A stretch of DNA of 64,000 nucleotides from positions 1-64,000 of the forward strand of contig NZ_JAQYWD010000033.1 in assembly GCF_030145145.1 (NCBI RefSeq). Direction: 5' to 3'. Position numbers and translations under genes: made by a program. This document shows positions 28,034 through 38,574 of this stretch, piece by piece. Origin of the DNA: Desulfobacula sp. Its GTDB lineage: Bacteria; Desulfobacterota; Desulfobacteria; Desulfobacterales; Desulfobacteraceae. The notes beneath the pieces are model-generated. The model searched no databases. It was given only the letters and a program-made list of their open reading frames with translations, and was not told the origin of the DNA. The first letter of the stretch is position 1; each line of letters opens with the position of its first letter.

Positions 28034-30292
28034 TCAGTTCTTAAATATAAAATTAAGCTTATTATTCCTCAGGCTGATGGATATTTTACCCCCTTTTTCC
28101 AGTCGGCCAAAAAGAATCTCATCCGTGAGCTTGTCTTTTATGGTGGTCTGAATAATTCTTGCCAACGGCCGGGCACCAAATTTGGGGTCATGGCCTTCCT
28201 TTGCAAGAAATGATCGAACTTTTTCAGAGTAGCGCAGGGTAATTTTTTTGGCCTTGAGCATGGATTTAAGTTCTTTCATGTTTTTATCAACAATCATCTC
28301 CATGACCTGGGGTGATAGATGGTTAAACTGGACAATACCGTCAAGCCGGTTTCTGAATTCAGGACTGAATGTTTGTTCAACCGCTTTTAATCCCTTGGAA
28401 TCGGAATCTGAGACCTGGGAACCAAATCCAATGGCATTGGCACTCATTTCCCTGGCACCGGCATTGGAGGTCATGATAATGATAACATTTCTGAAATCCG
28501 CTGATTTGCCGTTGTTATCGGTAAGGGTTGCATAGTCCATAACCTGTAACAGGATGTTATACAGATCCATATGGGCTTTTTCAATCTCATCAAGCAGCAG
28601 AACACAATGGGGATGTTTTCGGATATTGTCGGTTAAAATTCCGCCCTGGTCAAATCCGACATACCCCGGAGGTGCCCCGATAAGCCTGGAAATGGAATGT
28701 TTTTCCATGTATTCGCTCATGTCAAACCGTAAGAACTCTATCCCCAGATGAGAGGCCAGCTGTTTTGCCACCTCTGTTTTACCGACACCGGTGGGTCCCA
28801 TGAAAAGGAACGAGCCAATGGGGCGATCCGGTGCAGCAAGACCTGCCCTTGACCGTTTAATGGACGTGGTCAGGGTCTGGATGGCATCATCCTGCCCGAA
28901 GATGACCTTAAACAGTCGTTTGGGCAAAGATTCCAGATTGGCTTTATCTTTTGAGGTAACACTCGTGACCGGCACTTTGGCAATTTTTGCCACAATTTCT
29001 TCAATATCTTTTGAGCTGACAATTTTTCGATGACCCTTTCCCTTCAATCGAAGATAGGCACCGGTTTCATCAATCACATCTATGGCTTTGTCCGGCAGGC
29101 ACCGGTCATTGATATATTTATCCGACAGATAGGCAGCCGCCTCAATCGTTGCGGCCGGGTATGTCAGGCCGTGATGTTCTTCGTATAATGGTTTAAGTCC
29201 TGTCAGTATTTGAGTCGCTTCATCAAGGGACGGTTCTGACACTTCAACCTTTTCAAATCGTCTTGAAAATGCCCGGTCTTTTTCAAAATGATTTTTGTAT
29301 TCCTCATAGGTGGTGGTACCGATACATTTAATATCCCCGGAAGAAAGGGCCGGTTTTAAAATGTTTGACGCGTCCATTGAACCGCTGGTGGTTGCACCGG
29401 CACCGACAACAGTATGGATTTCATCGATTACCAGCAAGGCGTTTTCTTTGGATTCAAGGGCATTGATAACATCTTTCAGGCGCTGTTCAAAGTCCCCTCG
29501 ATATTTTGTTCCTGCAAGGAGTGCCCCCATATCAAGGGAGAACAGCTCACAATTTTCCAGGAGATCCGGCACGCTCTTTTCGTTTATTTTTAAGGCAAGC
29601 CCCTCTGCAATGGCGGTTTTTCCCACACCCGGGTCTCCCACCAGAATCGGATTGTTTTTTCTTCTGCGACACAGAATCTGCATGACCCTGTCCAACTCAT
29701 CGGTTCTTCCGATGAGCGGATCAATCTTTTTATCCAAAGCCTTTTGCAACAGATTTGTCGTAAAATTTTCCAGGGGATCTTTCTTCTTTTGCCGCTTGGT
29801 TTTCATATCCGAGGGCTTGAATAGTTTTTGGGATGGATCCAGGGGCGGGGGGGTTTTCCCCGAAGGGCTGACACTATGTGAAATGTATTTTAACACATCC
29901 AGACGGGTAATGCCTTCTGATTCGAGGTAAAAAGCGGCATGGGAATCTTTTTCCTGGAAAATGGATGCCAGAATATCCCCTAAATTGACTTCGCTTTTTT
30001 CAGCGGATCTGGCCTGGTTGATGGCCCGCTGTATCATTCGCTGGAACCCGATGGTCTGTTGCAGCACATATTCTTCTTTTGAATCAATTCTTGTTAATTT
30101 TTCATCAAAAAATTTTTCAAGTTCTTCTTTTATCTGTTCAGGATTACCACCACATTTTTCAATTGTTTCGGCGCCTGATTCATGGTTAAGGATTGCATAA
30201 AGAACGTGTTCCACACATACATACTCATGCCTTCTTTTTTTCGCTTCCCGTACGGCAAAACCGAGAGCTGTACTTAGTTCTTTGCTTATCAT
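28034..30292 (-). CDS. clpA: ATP-dependent Clp protease ATP-binding subunit ClpA
   Basis: A 752-residue Hsp100 unfoldase. Order: N-domain that docks ClpS, then a first AAA+ module with Walker A GDPGVGKT and LLVIDEIHTVVGAG. The second AAA+ module carries GPTGVGKTEVAKQLA and VLLLDEIEKAH. There is no ClpB-type middle coiled coil, and the length is right for ClpA. It feeds substrates to ClpP, which is not in this window. Two bases separate the clpS stop from this start. Confidence 0.97.
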   Translation of the reverse strand: MISKELSTALGFAVREAKKRRHEYVCVEHVLYAILNHESGAETIEKCGGNPEQIKEELEKFFDEKLTRIDSKEEYVLQQTIGFQRMIQRAINQARSAEKSEVNLGDILASIFQEKDSHAAFYLESEGITRLDVLKYISHSVSPSGKTPPPLDPSQKLFKPSDMKTKRQKKKDPLENFTTNLLQKALDKKIDPLIGRTDELDRVMQILCRRRKNNPILVGDPGVGKTAIAEGLALKINEKSVPDLLENCELFSLDMGALLAGTKYRGDFEQRLKDVINALESKENALLVIDEIHTVVGAGATTSGSMDASNILKPALSSGDIKCIGTTTYEEYKNHFEKDRAFSRRFEKVEVSEPSLDEATQILTGLKPLYEEHHGLTYPAATIEAAAYLSDKYINDRCLPDKAIDVIDETGAYLRLKGKGHRKIVSSKDIEEIVAKIAKVPVTSVTSKDKANLESLPKRLFKVIFGQDDAIQTLTTSIKRSRAGLAAPDRPIGSFLFMGPTGVGKTEVAKQLASHLGIEFLRFDMSEYMEKHSISRLIGAPPGYVGFDQGGILTDNIRKHPHCVLLLDEIEKAHMDLYNILLQVMDYATLTDNNGKSADFRNVIIIMTSNAGAREMSANAIGFGSQVSDSDSKGLKAVEQTFSPEFRNRLDGIVQFNHLSPQVMEMIVDKNMKELKSMLKAKKITLRYSEKVRSFLAKEGHDPKFGARPLARIIQTTIKDKLTDEILFGRLEKGGKISISLRNNKLNFIFKN

Positions 30293-30294
30293 AC

Positions 30295-30603
30295 CTACTC
30301 CTTTTCCATTGTACTTTTTAAAGGAAAGCCTTTATTGGTTGCCAGATTATGAACTGTTTCCACCTTGGTCTCTGCTATCTGCCTTGGGTAGATACCACAC
30401 ATCTCTTTCCCTTTATTATGTATATTAAGCATTATTTGCGTTGCTTTTTCAAGTGATTTTCCAAAAACGGTTGTAAGAATTTCCACAACAAATTCCATGG
30501 TTGTATAATCATCATTATGGAGGATGACCTTATACATGGGCGGATGAACAGTTTTTGCCCTGGAGGAAACGTCTTCTGTTGTTTTGGAATCAGTGGATGC
30601 CAT
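30295..30603 (-). CDS. clpS: ATP-dependent Clp protease adaptor ClpS
   Basis: About 102 residues. The core PPMYKVILHNDDYTTMEFV is the N-degron-binding region, with the conserved N-D-D-Y. I take ATG 30603 (MASTDSK), which has AGGAGG about nine bases upstream; a longer frame overlaps the secA end. ClpS delivers proteins with N-terminal Leu, Phe, Tyr or Trp to ClpA. It is placed directly between secA and clpA. Confidence 0.95.
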   Translation of the reverse strand: MASTDSKTTEDVSSRAKTVHPPMYKVILHNDDYTTMEFVVEILTTVFGKSLEKATQIMLNIHNKGKEMCGIYPRQIAETKVETVHNLATNKGFPLKSTMEKE

Positions 30604-30617
30604 TAATCTAAAACCTC

Positions 30618-33140
30618 CTAATGCATACAGCATTTTTTGTATTTTTTACCGCTTCCGCAGGGGCAGGGGTCATTTCTCTTTATTTTTTTAGAGGATCGTT
30701 TCACGGGCTGTTTTATGCTGGAACCATCTGAATGGGAAAATGTTAGATTTTCCTGCTCCTTTTTTTGAATTTCCTCTACCTGGGATGATTCGGATATCCG
30801 GATCTTGAATAAAATATCCACTATTTCTTCTTTTATCCGTTCCATCAGGTCCTGGAACATGTCAAACCCTTCTTTTCTATAAATCCGCAGGGGGTCCTGT
30901 TGCGCATAGCCCCGCAGCCCAATACCCTCTTTTAAATGGTCCATGGACAATAGATGCTCTTTCCACCGGGTATCGACCGTCTGCAGAATGATATGCCGTT
31001 CGATTTGTCTGGTGATCTCTTCTCCAATGGCCGCTTCCCGTTGATTGTACCGTTCCCTTATATGGTCAAAAAGCATTTCCGACAGCTGTTGGGCCGTGTG
31101 ATTATTCTTTACGCCAGTTTCAAGGTCAGGCGTAATGGTAAATAATTGTTTGATCCGGTTTTCAAGTCCGTCCAGATCCCATTGCTGAATCGGGGCCTTT
31201 TCCACCACAAATTCATCAACAATATCATACACCTGGTCTTCAATCATTTCCATGACAACCGGCTTTAAGTTATTCTCAAGCAGTGCTTTCCGTCTTTGTT
31301 GATAAATGACCTCCCGCTGCTGGTTCATGACATCATCATATTCCAGCAGGTGCTTTCTGATTTCAAAGTTATGACCTTCTACCTTGGACTGAGCATTTTC
31401 TATGGCCTTGCTGATAAATGAATGTTCAATATGCTCACCGTCCTCAATCCCCAGTTTGTCCATCACCGCATGGATCCTGTCGCCGCCGAAAATTCTCAAT
31501 AGATCATCTTCCAGGGATAGATAGAATCTTGAGGATCCGGGGTCTCCCTGTCTACCGGCCCGCCCCCGAAGCTGATTGTCAATTCGCCTGGATTCATGGC
31601 GGGATGTTCCGAGAATATGGAGACCGCCAAGTTCCTTAACCCCTTCTCCAAGGACAATATCCGTACCGCGACCGGCCATGTTCGTGGAAATGGTGACCGC
31701 ACCTTTTTGTCCGGCATTGGCAACGATTTCCGCTTCTGCTTTATGGTGTTTTGCATTGAGCACCGTATGTTTGATTCCCTTTTTTTTGAGCTTTGTGCTC
31801 ATATCTTCAGACACATCAATGGAAATCGTTCCCACAAGAACCGGCTGCCCTTTTTTAGACAGCCGGATGATTTCTCGTATGGCGGCGTCATATTTTTCTT
31901 TTTTTGTCTTGTATATCAGATCTGGAAAATCTGTGCGGATCATTTCCCTATGGGTCGGGATGACCAGGACATCCAGATCATATATCTTTTTGAATTCAGC
32001 CGCTTCGGTCTCTGCTGTACCGGTCATACCGGAAAGGGTGTGATACATTCTGAAATAATTTTGAAAGGTGATGGAAGCAAGGGTTTGATTTTCATTTTCG
32101 ATTTTAACGTTTTCCTTTGCTTCAAGGGCCTGGTGAAGTCCTTCACTGTAACGTCGACCCTCCATCAACCGTCCTGTAAACTCATCAACAATAATGACGT
32201 GATCGTTTTTAACGATATAGTCCGTGTCCCGTTTGAAAAGGGTGTGTGCTTTCAGGGCCTGGTTCAAATGATGGAGCAGTTCAATGTTTAGCGGATCATA
32301 CAGGTTGTCCACTTTGAGGAAGCCTTCCCCCTTGGCAATTCCGGCTTCTGTTAAAGAAACGCTTTTAGATTCTTCGTCAATGGTATAATCCGTGTCCCGT
32401 TCAAAGGCCGGAATAATGAGATTGACCTGGGAATAAAAATGGGTGGATTTTTCAGCCGGTCCGGAAATGATCAACGGTGTCCTGGCTTCATCAATCAGAA
32501 TACTGTCAACCTCATCCACAATGGCAAAATTGAGCTCTTTCTGGGCAAGAGAATTTTTATCAAATTTCATGTTGTCCCTGAGATAATCAAACCCGAACTC
32601 ATTGTTTGTGCCATAGGTGATGTCCGCATTATAGGACCGTTTTCGTTCCTGGTCATCAATGTCATGGAGAATTGCCCCCACGCTGAGTCCCAGGAAATTG
32701 TAAATTTTTGCCATCCATTCGGCATCTCTTTTTGCCAGGTAATCATTTACCGTAACAATATGAACCCCTTTTCCGGACAAGGCATTCAGGTAAGCGGGAA
32801 GGGTGGACATCAATGTTTTTCCCTCACCGGTTTTCATCTCAGCAATGTTTCCCTGGTGAAGGGCAATTCCGCCAATCAGCTGAACATCAAAATGCCGAAG
32901 CCCAAGGGTTCTGACAGAAGCTTCTCTGACCAGGGCAAACGCTTCCGGTAAAATATCATCCAGCGCTATGCCGTTTTTAACGCTTTCTTTGAATTCAATT
33001 GTTCGTTGCGCTATCTGCTCATCAGAATATTGTTGCATTTGGGGTTCAAGATGATTAATTTGCGCAACAATCGGTTGGAGGGTTTTTATAATCCGGTCAT
33101 TGTTAGATCCAAAGATCTTCGTGAAAAAGTTGAATACCAT
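30618..33140 (-). CDS. secA: preprotein translocase ATPase SecA
   Basis: An 840-residue motor that drives secretory proteins through SecYEG. The Walker A motif is MKTGEGKT, and the DEAD-type box is in [16 protein letters not shown]. Helicase motif NMAGRGTDI and the C-terminal zinc motif [16 protein letters not shown] (SEC-C, for SecB and lipid contact) are all present. Its 3' end is 14 bases from the clpS start, so the degradation genes may be read through from secA. Confidence 0.98.
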   Translation of the reverse strand: MVFNFFTKIFGSNNDRIIKTLQPIVAQINHLEPQMQQYSDEQIAQRTIEFKESVKNGIALDDILPEAFALVREASVRTLGLRHFDVQLIGGIALHQGNIAEMKTGEGKTLMSTLPAYLNALSGKGVHIVTVNDYLAKRDAEWMAKIYNFLGLSVGAILHDIDDQERKRSYNADITYGTNNEFGFDYLRDNMKFDKNSLAQKELNFAIVDEVDSILIDEARTPLIISGPAEKSTHFYSQVNLIIPAFERDTDYTIDEESKSVSLTEAGIAKGEGFLKVDNLYDPLNIELLHHLNQALKAHTLFKRDTDYIVKNDHVIIVDEFTGRLMEGRRYSEGLHQALEAKENVKIENENQTLASITFQNYFRMYHTLSGMTGTAETEAAEFKKIYDLDVLVIPTHREMIRTDFPDLIYKTKKEKYDAAIREIIRLSKKGQPVLVGTISIDVSEDMSTKLKKKGIKHTVLNAKHHKAEAEIVANAGQKGAVTISTNMAGRGTDIVLGEGVKELGGLHILGTSRHESRRIDNQLRGRAGRQGDPGSSRFYLSLEDDLLRIFGGDRIHAVMDKLGIEDGEHIEHSFISKAIENAQSKVEGHNFEIRKHLLEYDDVMNQQREVIYQQRRKALLENNLKPVVMEMIEDQVYDIVDEFVVEKAPIQQWDLDGLENRIKQLFTITPDLETGVKNNHTAQQLSEMLFDHIRERYNQREAAIGEEITRQIERHIILQTVDTRWKEHLLSMDHLKEGIGLRGYAQQDPLRIYRKEGFDMFQDLMERIKEEIVDILFKIRISESSQVEEIQKKEQENLTFSHSDGSSIKQPVKRSSKKIKRNDPCPCGSGKKYKKCCMH

Positions 33141-33278
33141 GTTGAATGTTTACCTATCATTAAATATAATTTTTAGCGTTCCGAATAAAACATATAAGCA
33201 TTAATTGGTGAAATTAAAACAAAAAATTAAAATTAATTTTGTGTTTTGAGAAAAAAACAAAGAAAAAAATAATATGAA

Positions 33279-34205
33279 CTAATTCAGGAAATATTTCAAA
33301 GGATTTACAGGGGTTCCATTCAATTGAATTTCATAATGTACATGGGGACCTGTGCTCCTGCCTGTGTTGCCGAGTGTGGCAATGACCTCCCCCCGCTTAA
33401 CTTCCTGCCCCGGTTGGACCAGTATTTTTTTCAAATGACCGTACTTGGTGACCCGGCCGTGCCCGTGATCAATCACCACCAGATTGCCGAAGAACCGCTT
33501 TCCAGAGGCATAGGCGACCCTGCCATTGGCCGTTGCAACAATTTTGGTGCCGCTTTTATTTGAAATATCCAGTCCGGAATGAAATTCTTTTCTTCCGGTG
33601 AAGGGAGATGCCCGATATCCGAATTTTGACGTGATCCATCCGTCCACCGGTTTTATGGACGGACAGGATGCCAGAAGGTTTCTTTTTTGTTCCAGCAATT
33701 GAATCAGGTTTTCAAAATTAAGGGCTTGTTTCTGGGCTGTAAGATTTGTCTGGTTTGCCTGCTGGTGCATTTCACGAATCAGGGCGGTGTGCTTTTGCTC
33801 CAACGGAATATCCAGGTCCAACTCATCCTGGGGGATTCCCCCGATACCAATCAACCCGCTGGAATTACTGGTTTGCTGGATTCCTGCGATGAGCCGCACC
33901 TGGGTTTCAAATTTAGACAGATTATCCAGCTGTTTTTTCAGGGATTCAATTTCACCGGCAAAATTCTGGATTTGACCTCTCTGGTGTTTGATTTCAGCAT
34001 CTTGCTGAACAACGGTTTGATTTAAACGGGTGGCGTCAAATGCGATGTTTTTCAAGCGAAAGTAATCATATCCAATAACGGCGGTGCCGGCAAGAGCCGA
34101 AACAGCCATGAACAAGACACCCCATAATACGGTTTTGTGGATGGAAAACTCCTTGATATCAGAGGTGGCACCGGGATGAAACCATATTTTAATTCTTTTC
34201 CTCAT
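33279..34205 (-). CDS. M23-family (LytM) peptidase with coiled coil
   Basis: About 308 residues. A single N-terminal membrane anchor (residues about 28-50) is followed by a coiled coil (residues about 65-100) and a C-terminal M23 domain. Zinc ligands are seen in HSGLDI (H and D of HxxxD) and HVHYE (HxH). Such envelope proteins cut peptidoglycan cross-links or activate amidases. ATG 34205 is better spaced from GAAGGA than the adjacent ATG 34208. It lies between argC and secA on the same strand. Confidence 0.88.
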   Translation of the reverse strand: MRKRIKIWFHPGATSDIKEFSIHKTVLWGVLFMAVSALAGTAVIGYDYFRLKNIAFDATRLNQTVVQQDAEIKHQRGQIQNFAGEIESLKKQLDNLSKFETQVRLIAGIQQTSNSSGLIGIGGIPQDELDLDIPLEQKHTALIREMHQQANQTNLTAQKQALNFENLIQLLEQKRNLLASCPSIKPVDGWITSKFGYRASPFTGRKEFHSGLDISNKSGTKIVATANGRVAYASGKRFFGNLVVIDHGHGRVTKYGHLKKILVQPGQEVKRGEVIATLGNTGRSTGPHVHYEIQLNGTPVNPLKYFLN

Positions 34206-34257
34206 CATGATCCTTCTGAATGAAAATTTTTTTTCAATGTTGAGACCACCCTGTCCA

Positions 34258-35295
34258 TTATAAAAATCCCTGAACCCAATTTAATCCTGTTGCATCGTCC
34301 AGTCCAAACAGGAGATTCATGTTTTGAACCGCCTGGCCTGCGGCCCCTTTTAAAAGATTGTCAATGGCGGAAACCAGAATGATCTGGCGAGTTGTTTCAT
34401 CAAAGTGAATGCCGATATCACAGCAGTTTGTCCCCCTGACATGGGAGATTGCCGGATACAGGTTCTTGTCCAGCAGCCGTACAAATGGTTCATCCCCATA
34501 ATATGCATCATAGGTGTCTCTGATCATGGTTTCCGTTGCAATGTCGGTTGCCTGGGCATAAATCGTTGACATCATTCCCCGTGTCAGGGGTAACAGGTGT
34601 GGCACAAAGGTGATGGTCACCGGCTGTTGCGACTGCAGGCTTAAAATTTCATTGATCTCCGGGGTATGCCGGTGGTTGCCAACTTTATAGGCGCTGAAGG
34701 ATTCATTGGCTTCACAAAAATGGCTGGAAAGTGACAGGGACCGTCCGGCACCACTTACGCCGGATTTTGAATCTGAAATAATGCCGGCAGGTCGGATCAG
34801 TCCTTCCTTTAAAAGGGGTAGCAGGGGCAATAGAATGCTGGTGGGATAGCAACCCGGGTTTCCGATAAGGGAAGATGTCTTGATCTGGTCCCTGTATATT
34901 TCACAAAGACCATATACACTTTCGTTTAAGAGATGTTTTGAGGTATGGACCTGGTAAGCGGATTCGTATGCTGCCGCATCTGTAAACCGGTAGTCGGCAG
35001 ACAAATCAATCACTTTTATGTTCTGTTCCAGCAGAGCAGGGACATACTGCATGGATATTTTGTGGGGCAACGCTAAAAATATGACATCTATTTTTCGGGC
35101 GAGAGCCGGGATATCCAGATCTTCGCAAATCAGGGATTCAAACCCTCTCATGGAAGGAAAAAGATCTGTTAATGCCTTTCCTTTGTAACTGTTTGAGGTG
35201 ACGGCACACAACGTCGCTTGGGGATGATTGGAAATCAGTTTGACAAGCTCAATGCCTGTATACCCTGATGCTCCTGCAATACCTACGTTAATCAT
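34258..35295 (-). CDS. argC: N-acetyl-gamma-glutamyl-phosphate reductase
   Basis: A 345-residue NADPH-dependent enzyme for the third step of arginine synthesis, making N-acetylglutamate semialdehyde. The N-terminal NADP motif is GASGYTGIELVKL. The active-site cysteine sits in GNPGCYPTS, followed by the SGVSGAGR loop. RNA-binding or ATP domains are absent, as expected for the stand-alone type. Other arg genes are not in this window. Confidence 0.97.
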   Translation of the reverse strand: MINVGIAGASGYTGIELVKLISNHPQATLCAVTSNSYKGKALTDLFPSMRGFESLICEDLDIPALARKIDVIFLALPHKISMQYVPALLEQNIKVIDLSADYRFTDAAAYESAYQVHTSKHLLNESVYGLCEIYRDQIKTSSLIGNPGCYPTSILLPLLPLLKEGLIRPAGIISDSKSGVSGAGRSLSLSSHFCEANESFSAYKVGNHRHTPEINEILSLQSQQPVTITFVPHLLPLTRGMMSTIYAQATDIATETMIRDTYDAYYGDEPFVRLLDKNLYPAISHVRGTNCCDIGIHFDETTRQIILVSAIDNLLKGAAGQAVQNMNLLFGLDDATGLNWVQGFL

Positions 35296-35383
35296 ATGGT
35301 TCCTTTTGGTGTGAAAATTTTTGATGACCTTTCTTTTTATCAGATAGATACCGTGTTTTCAAGAATAATTACCGCCCAAAAAC

Positions 35384-36157
35384 CTAATGAAGAATCTGGC
35401 TCAAGAAGAACTGGGTTCTTTCATGTTGGGGATTTTCAAAGAAATCGGTGGGGTTATTCTCTTCAAGGATCTCGCCTTCATCCATAAAAAGAACCCTGTG
35501 GGCAACACTTTTTGCAAATCCCATTTCATGGGTGACAACAATCATGGTCATCCCATCCTGTGCCAGGCTTATCATCACATCAAGCACCTCTTTTACCATT
35601 TCAGGATCAAGGGCCGATGTCGCCTCATCAAACAGCATGATATTGGGCTTCATGCACAGACTTCGGGCAATGGCCACTCGTTGCTGCTGACCACCGGATA
35701 ATTGTCCTGGAAATTTTGCTGCCTGTTCTGCAATCTGGACTTTCTCAAGATAAACCATGGCAATCTCTTCCGCTTCTTTTTTGGGTGTTTTTCTTACCCA
35801 GATAGGTCCGATGGTTAAATTTTCAAGAATGGTAAGGTGGGGAAACAAATTGAAATGTTGAAACACCATGCCCACTTCAGACCTAACTTTTTCAATGTTT
35901 TTAAGATCTTTGGTGAGTTCAATGCCATCGACAATGATCTGTCCTTTCTGGTGTTCCTCAAGCCGGTTGATGCATCTGATCAGGGTTGATTTTCCCGATC
36001 CGGACGGACCGCAGACAACAATCCGTTCTTTGCGCTTAACATCGAGATTAATATGCTTTAACACATGAAAATCGCCGTACCATTTATGCATATCAACAAT
36101 TTTAATGACGATATCTTCACTTGAAATATCGATTTTTTGATTCGTTTCTTCGTTCAT
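35384..36157 (-). CDS. aapP: polar amino-acid ABC transporter ATP-binding protein (AapP/GlnQ type)
   Basis: About 257 residues. Walker [10 protein letters not shown], the Q-loop, signature [15 protein letters not shown] and Walker [15 protein letters not shown] are all intact. It powers import of polar amino acids. I use ATG 36157; an in-frame TTG at 36187 has no better ribosome-binding site. It is the last gene of the four-gene aapJQMP order on the minus strand. Confidence 0.92.
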   Translation of the reverse strand: MNEETNQKIDISSEDIVIKIVDMHKWYGDFHVLKHINLDVKRKERIVVCGPSGSGKSTLIRCINRLEEHQKGQIIVDGIELTKDLKNIEKVRSEVGMVFQHFNLFPHLTILENLTIGPIWVRKTPKKEAEEIAMVYLEKVQIAEQAAKFPGQLSGGQQQRVAIARSLCMKPNIMLFDEATSALDPEMVKEVLDVMISLAQDGMTMIVVTHEMGFAKSVAHRVLFMDEGEILEENNPTDFFENPQHERTQFFLSQILH

Positions 36158-36193
36158 AAATAATCGCTTTATACCTTGTAGTGTCAATCATAA

Positions 36194-37279
36194 TTATTCT
36201 AAACTGGTATTCAGTTCTTTTTCCAGCTTTCGGCTATAGTTAGACATGAAAAAGCAGCAGATAAAATAGATAAGGGCCAAAAATATATAGGCTTCTGCTG
36301 AAAATCCCATCCATTTTGGTTCTGACAATGTTGTCTGTGTTGTTTTCAGTAAATCATATAATCCGATGATCACAACCAGGGAGGTATCTTTGAAAGCAGA
36401 AATTAAAACACTGACCGATGGCGGGATCACAATTTTTAATGCCTGGGGTAAAATAATGAGCCGCATGGTCTGGGTGTAATCTAATCCAATGGCGTCTGCG
36501 GCTTCAAATTGTCCCTTGTTCATTCCCTGTAATCCGCCCCGGACAACTTCTGCAATATAGGCTGCCGTAAACATGATAATGGCCACCTGGGCTCTCAATA
36601 TCCCATTTATGGAGACCCCTTCCGGCAGGAATAAGGGAAAAACCACTGAAGACATGAACAATAAACTGATTAACGGAACCCCCCGTATCAGTTCAATGTA
36701 AAAAATACAAAACGTTTTAATCACCGGCATTTTTGATTGCCGTCCCAGGGCCAGAAAAATACCCAGGGGGTAGGCTGCGGTTAGACCAAAAACAGACAGG
36801 AGCAGGGTCAGAATGATGCCGCCCCATTTTTCAATATCCACGGGTTCCAGCCCTAAAACTCCCCCTTTTAACAAGATGCCCATCACTATCAGTGAAACAA
36901 TCCAGGCATATCCCAGCGCTGCATGCCAGTAGTTTCTGTTCCTGCTGATGACGAGTAATGATACCAGCAGGGCAATTGCGGTGATGGGACGCCACAAGAT
37001 GTCCTGGGGATAAAATCCAAACAGGATAATTTTATAATTGCTGGAGATGAGTGACCAGCAGGCCCCATCTCTTTGCCGGCAATTGGCATCCGGCAGCCAG
37101 CAACTGTCAACGAGTGCCCATTGTAAAAACGGCACAACTGAAAACCACAGGATACAGACAATCACAACCGTCAGTATGGTGTTTAAGGGACTGCTGAATA
37201 AATTTTCCCTCATCCATCCCAGAATACCAACACTTGCCAGGGGCGGTTTGATTGTTTCTGTCTTGTTATTTGTTTGCAT
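36194..37279 (-). CDS. aapM: amino-acid ABC transporter permease (AapM type)
   Basis: A 361-residue permease. The long N-terminal extension with a DSCWLPDANCRQRDGACW periplasmic insertion is typical of AapM/BztC rather than short GlnP-type permeases. The EAA loop for the ATPase contact is EAADAIGLDYTQTMRLIILPQ. It forms a heterodimer with the AapQ-type protein encoded just upstream. Confidence 0.92.
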   Translation of the reverse strand: MQTNNKTETIKPPLASVGILGWMRENLFSSPLNTILTVVIVCILWFSVVPFLQWALVDSCWLPDANCRQRDGACWSLISSNYKIILFGFYPQDILWRPITAIALLVSLLVISRNRNYWHAALGYAWIVSLIVMGILLKGGVLGLEPVDIEKWGGIILTLLLSVFGLTAAYPLGIFLALGRQSKMPVIKTFCIFYIELIRGVPLISLLFMSSVVFPLFLPEGVSINGILRAQVAIIMFTAAYIAEVVRGGLQGMNKGQFEAADAIGLDYTQTMRLIILPQALKIVIPPSVSVLISAFKDTSLVVIIGLYDLLKTTQTTLSEPKWMGFSAEAYIFLALIYFICCFFMSNYSRKLEKELNTSLE

Positions 37280-37309
37280 GGTATTCCATAAACCCTTGTC
37301 TTATCATCC

Positions 37310-38494
37310 TCACCTTTCCACGATGGCCATTTTTTCATTATACCAATTCATGAAGGCCGAGGTTGATAAACTGAAGATAAGATAGACAATCATGATCAAC
37401 ATAACACCCTCAATCGCCTGACCGGTCTGGTTAATGGCGGTTCCGGCCACCGAAACAAAATCCGGATATCCAATTGCGACTGCAAGAGAACTGTTTTTTG
37501 TTAAATTGAGCATCTGGCTTGTTAAAGGCGGAATAATAACCCGCAATGCCTGGGGCAGAATAATGAGATTTAAAATTTGTCCCGGCTTTAACCCGATAGC
37601 CATTGCTGCTTCCGTCTGACCTTTGTTGACGGATTGAATACCGGCGCGCACCACTTCAGCAACAAACGCTGCCGTATATAAGACAAGTCCTAAAAGCAGG
37701 GCCGCGAATTCAGGGCTGATCGTTAATCCACCTTTGAAATTAAATCCTTTTAATACCGGAATATTCATATCCGTCGGTGCACCGCCAATGAGCCAGCATA
37801 CTAAAGGCAGTCCAATGACTAACGCCACGGAAGTATATAAAACCGGAAATGTCTGGCCCGTTAAATTTTGTCTTTTGGTTGCCCATTTTTTTAAGAAAAA
37901 GATAACAATAACCGCAATGATGAAGGCCATTGCCATATATGTATAAACCGGATGGGCTTGCGGAATGCCAAAAATGAACCCCCGGTTACATAAAAACAAC
38001 CCATTGAAGGGATGTATGGCATTTCTTGGGGACGGCAGCATTTCATAAAAAAAAGCATACCAGAAAAAAAGCTGGAGCAGGACCGGTATATCCTGGAAGA
38101 GTTCAATATATCCTGCAGCACATTTGTTGATCAGCCAGTTTTTTGATAATCGGGCAATCCCGAGAAATGTGCCAAGAATAACCGTTAGGATGATGCCGAT
38201 AAATGAAATCAGCAAGGTGTTTAAAAACCCGACCCAAAGGGCTCGAATATACCGGTCTGCCGCCGAATACTCGATGAGTGACTCTCCGATTTCAAAAGCC
38301 GCCTCATGATTTAAAAAACCAAAGCCCGTCGCAATGGATTGCCGTTCCAGGTTGGCCATTGTGTTGGAAACCAGGTACCATGCGACAAAAGCAAACAAAC
38401 AGGCCGCGCCAATCTGGTAAATGATGGATCGTTTGTCAGGGTCATACCAGAACGATATGTGGCTGGAATTTTTATGATGGATAGCGTTATTCAT
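37310..38494 (-). CDS. aapQ: amino-acid ABC transporter permease (AapQ type)
   Basis: A 394-residue permease with an N-terminal soluble segment, a first helix, a large insertion and a C-terminal permease core. The EAA loop reads EAAMAIGLKPGQILNLIILPQ. The size and insertion match AapQ/BztB. It follows the aapJ-like gene by 80 bases and precedes aapM by 30. Confidence 0.92.
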   Translation of the reverse strand: MNNAIHHKNSSHISFWYDPDKRSIIYQIGAACLFAFVAWYLVSNTMANLERQSIATGFGFLNHEAAFEIGESLIEYSAADRYIRALWVGFLNTLLISFIGIILTVILGTFLGIARLSKNWLINKCAAGYIELFQDIPVLLQLFFWYAFFYEMLPSPRNAIHPFNGLFLCNRGFIFGIPQAHPVYTYMAMAFIIAVIVIFFLKKWATKRQNLTGQTFPVLYTSVALVIGLPLVCWLIGGAPTDMNIPVLKGFNFKGGLTISPEFAALLLGLVLYTAAFVAEVVRAGIQSVNKGQTEAAMAIGLKPGQILNLIILPQALRVIIPPLTSQMLNLTKNSSLAVAIGYPDFVSVAGTAINQTGQAIEGVMLIMIVYLIFSLSTSAFMNWYNEKMAIVER

Positions 38495-38574
38495 TAGACG
38501 GTTCTAATACTCTTTATAAATATTAAAAGATGGTGCAATTTTCATTGCACCACAATGATATGCAGCGGGATGGG

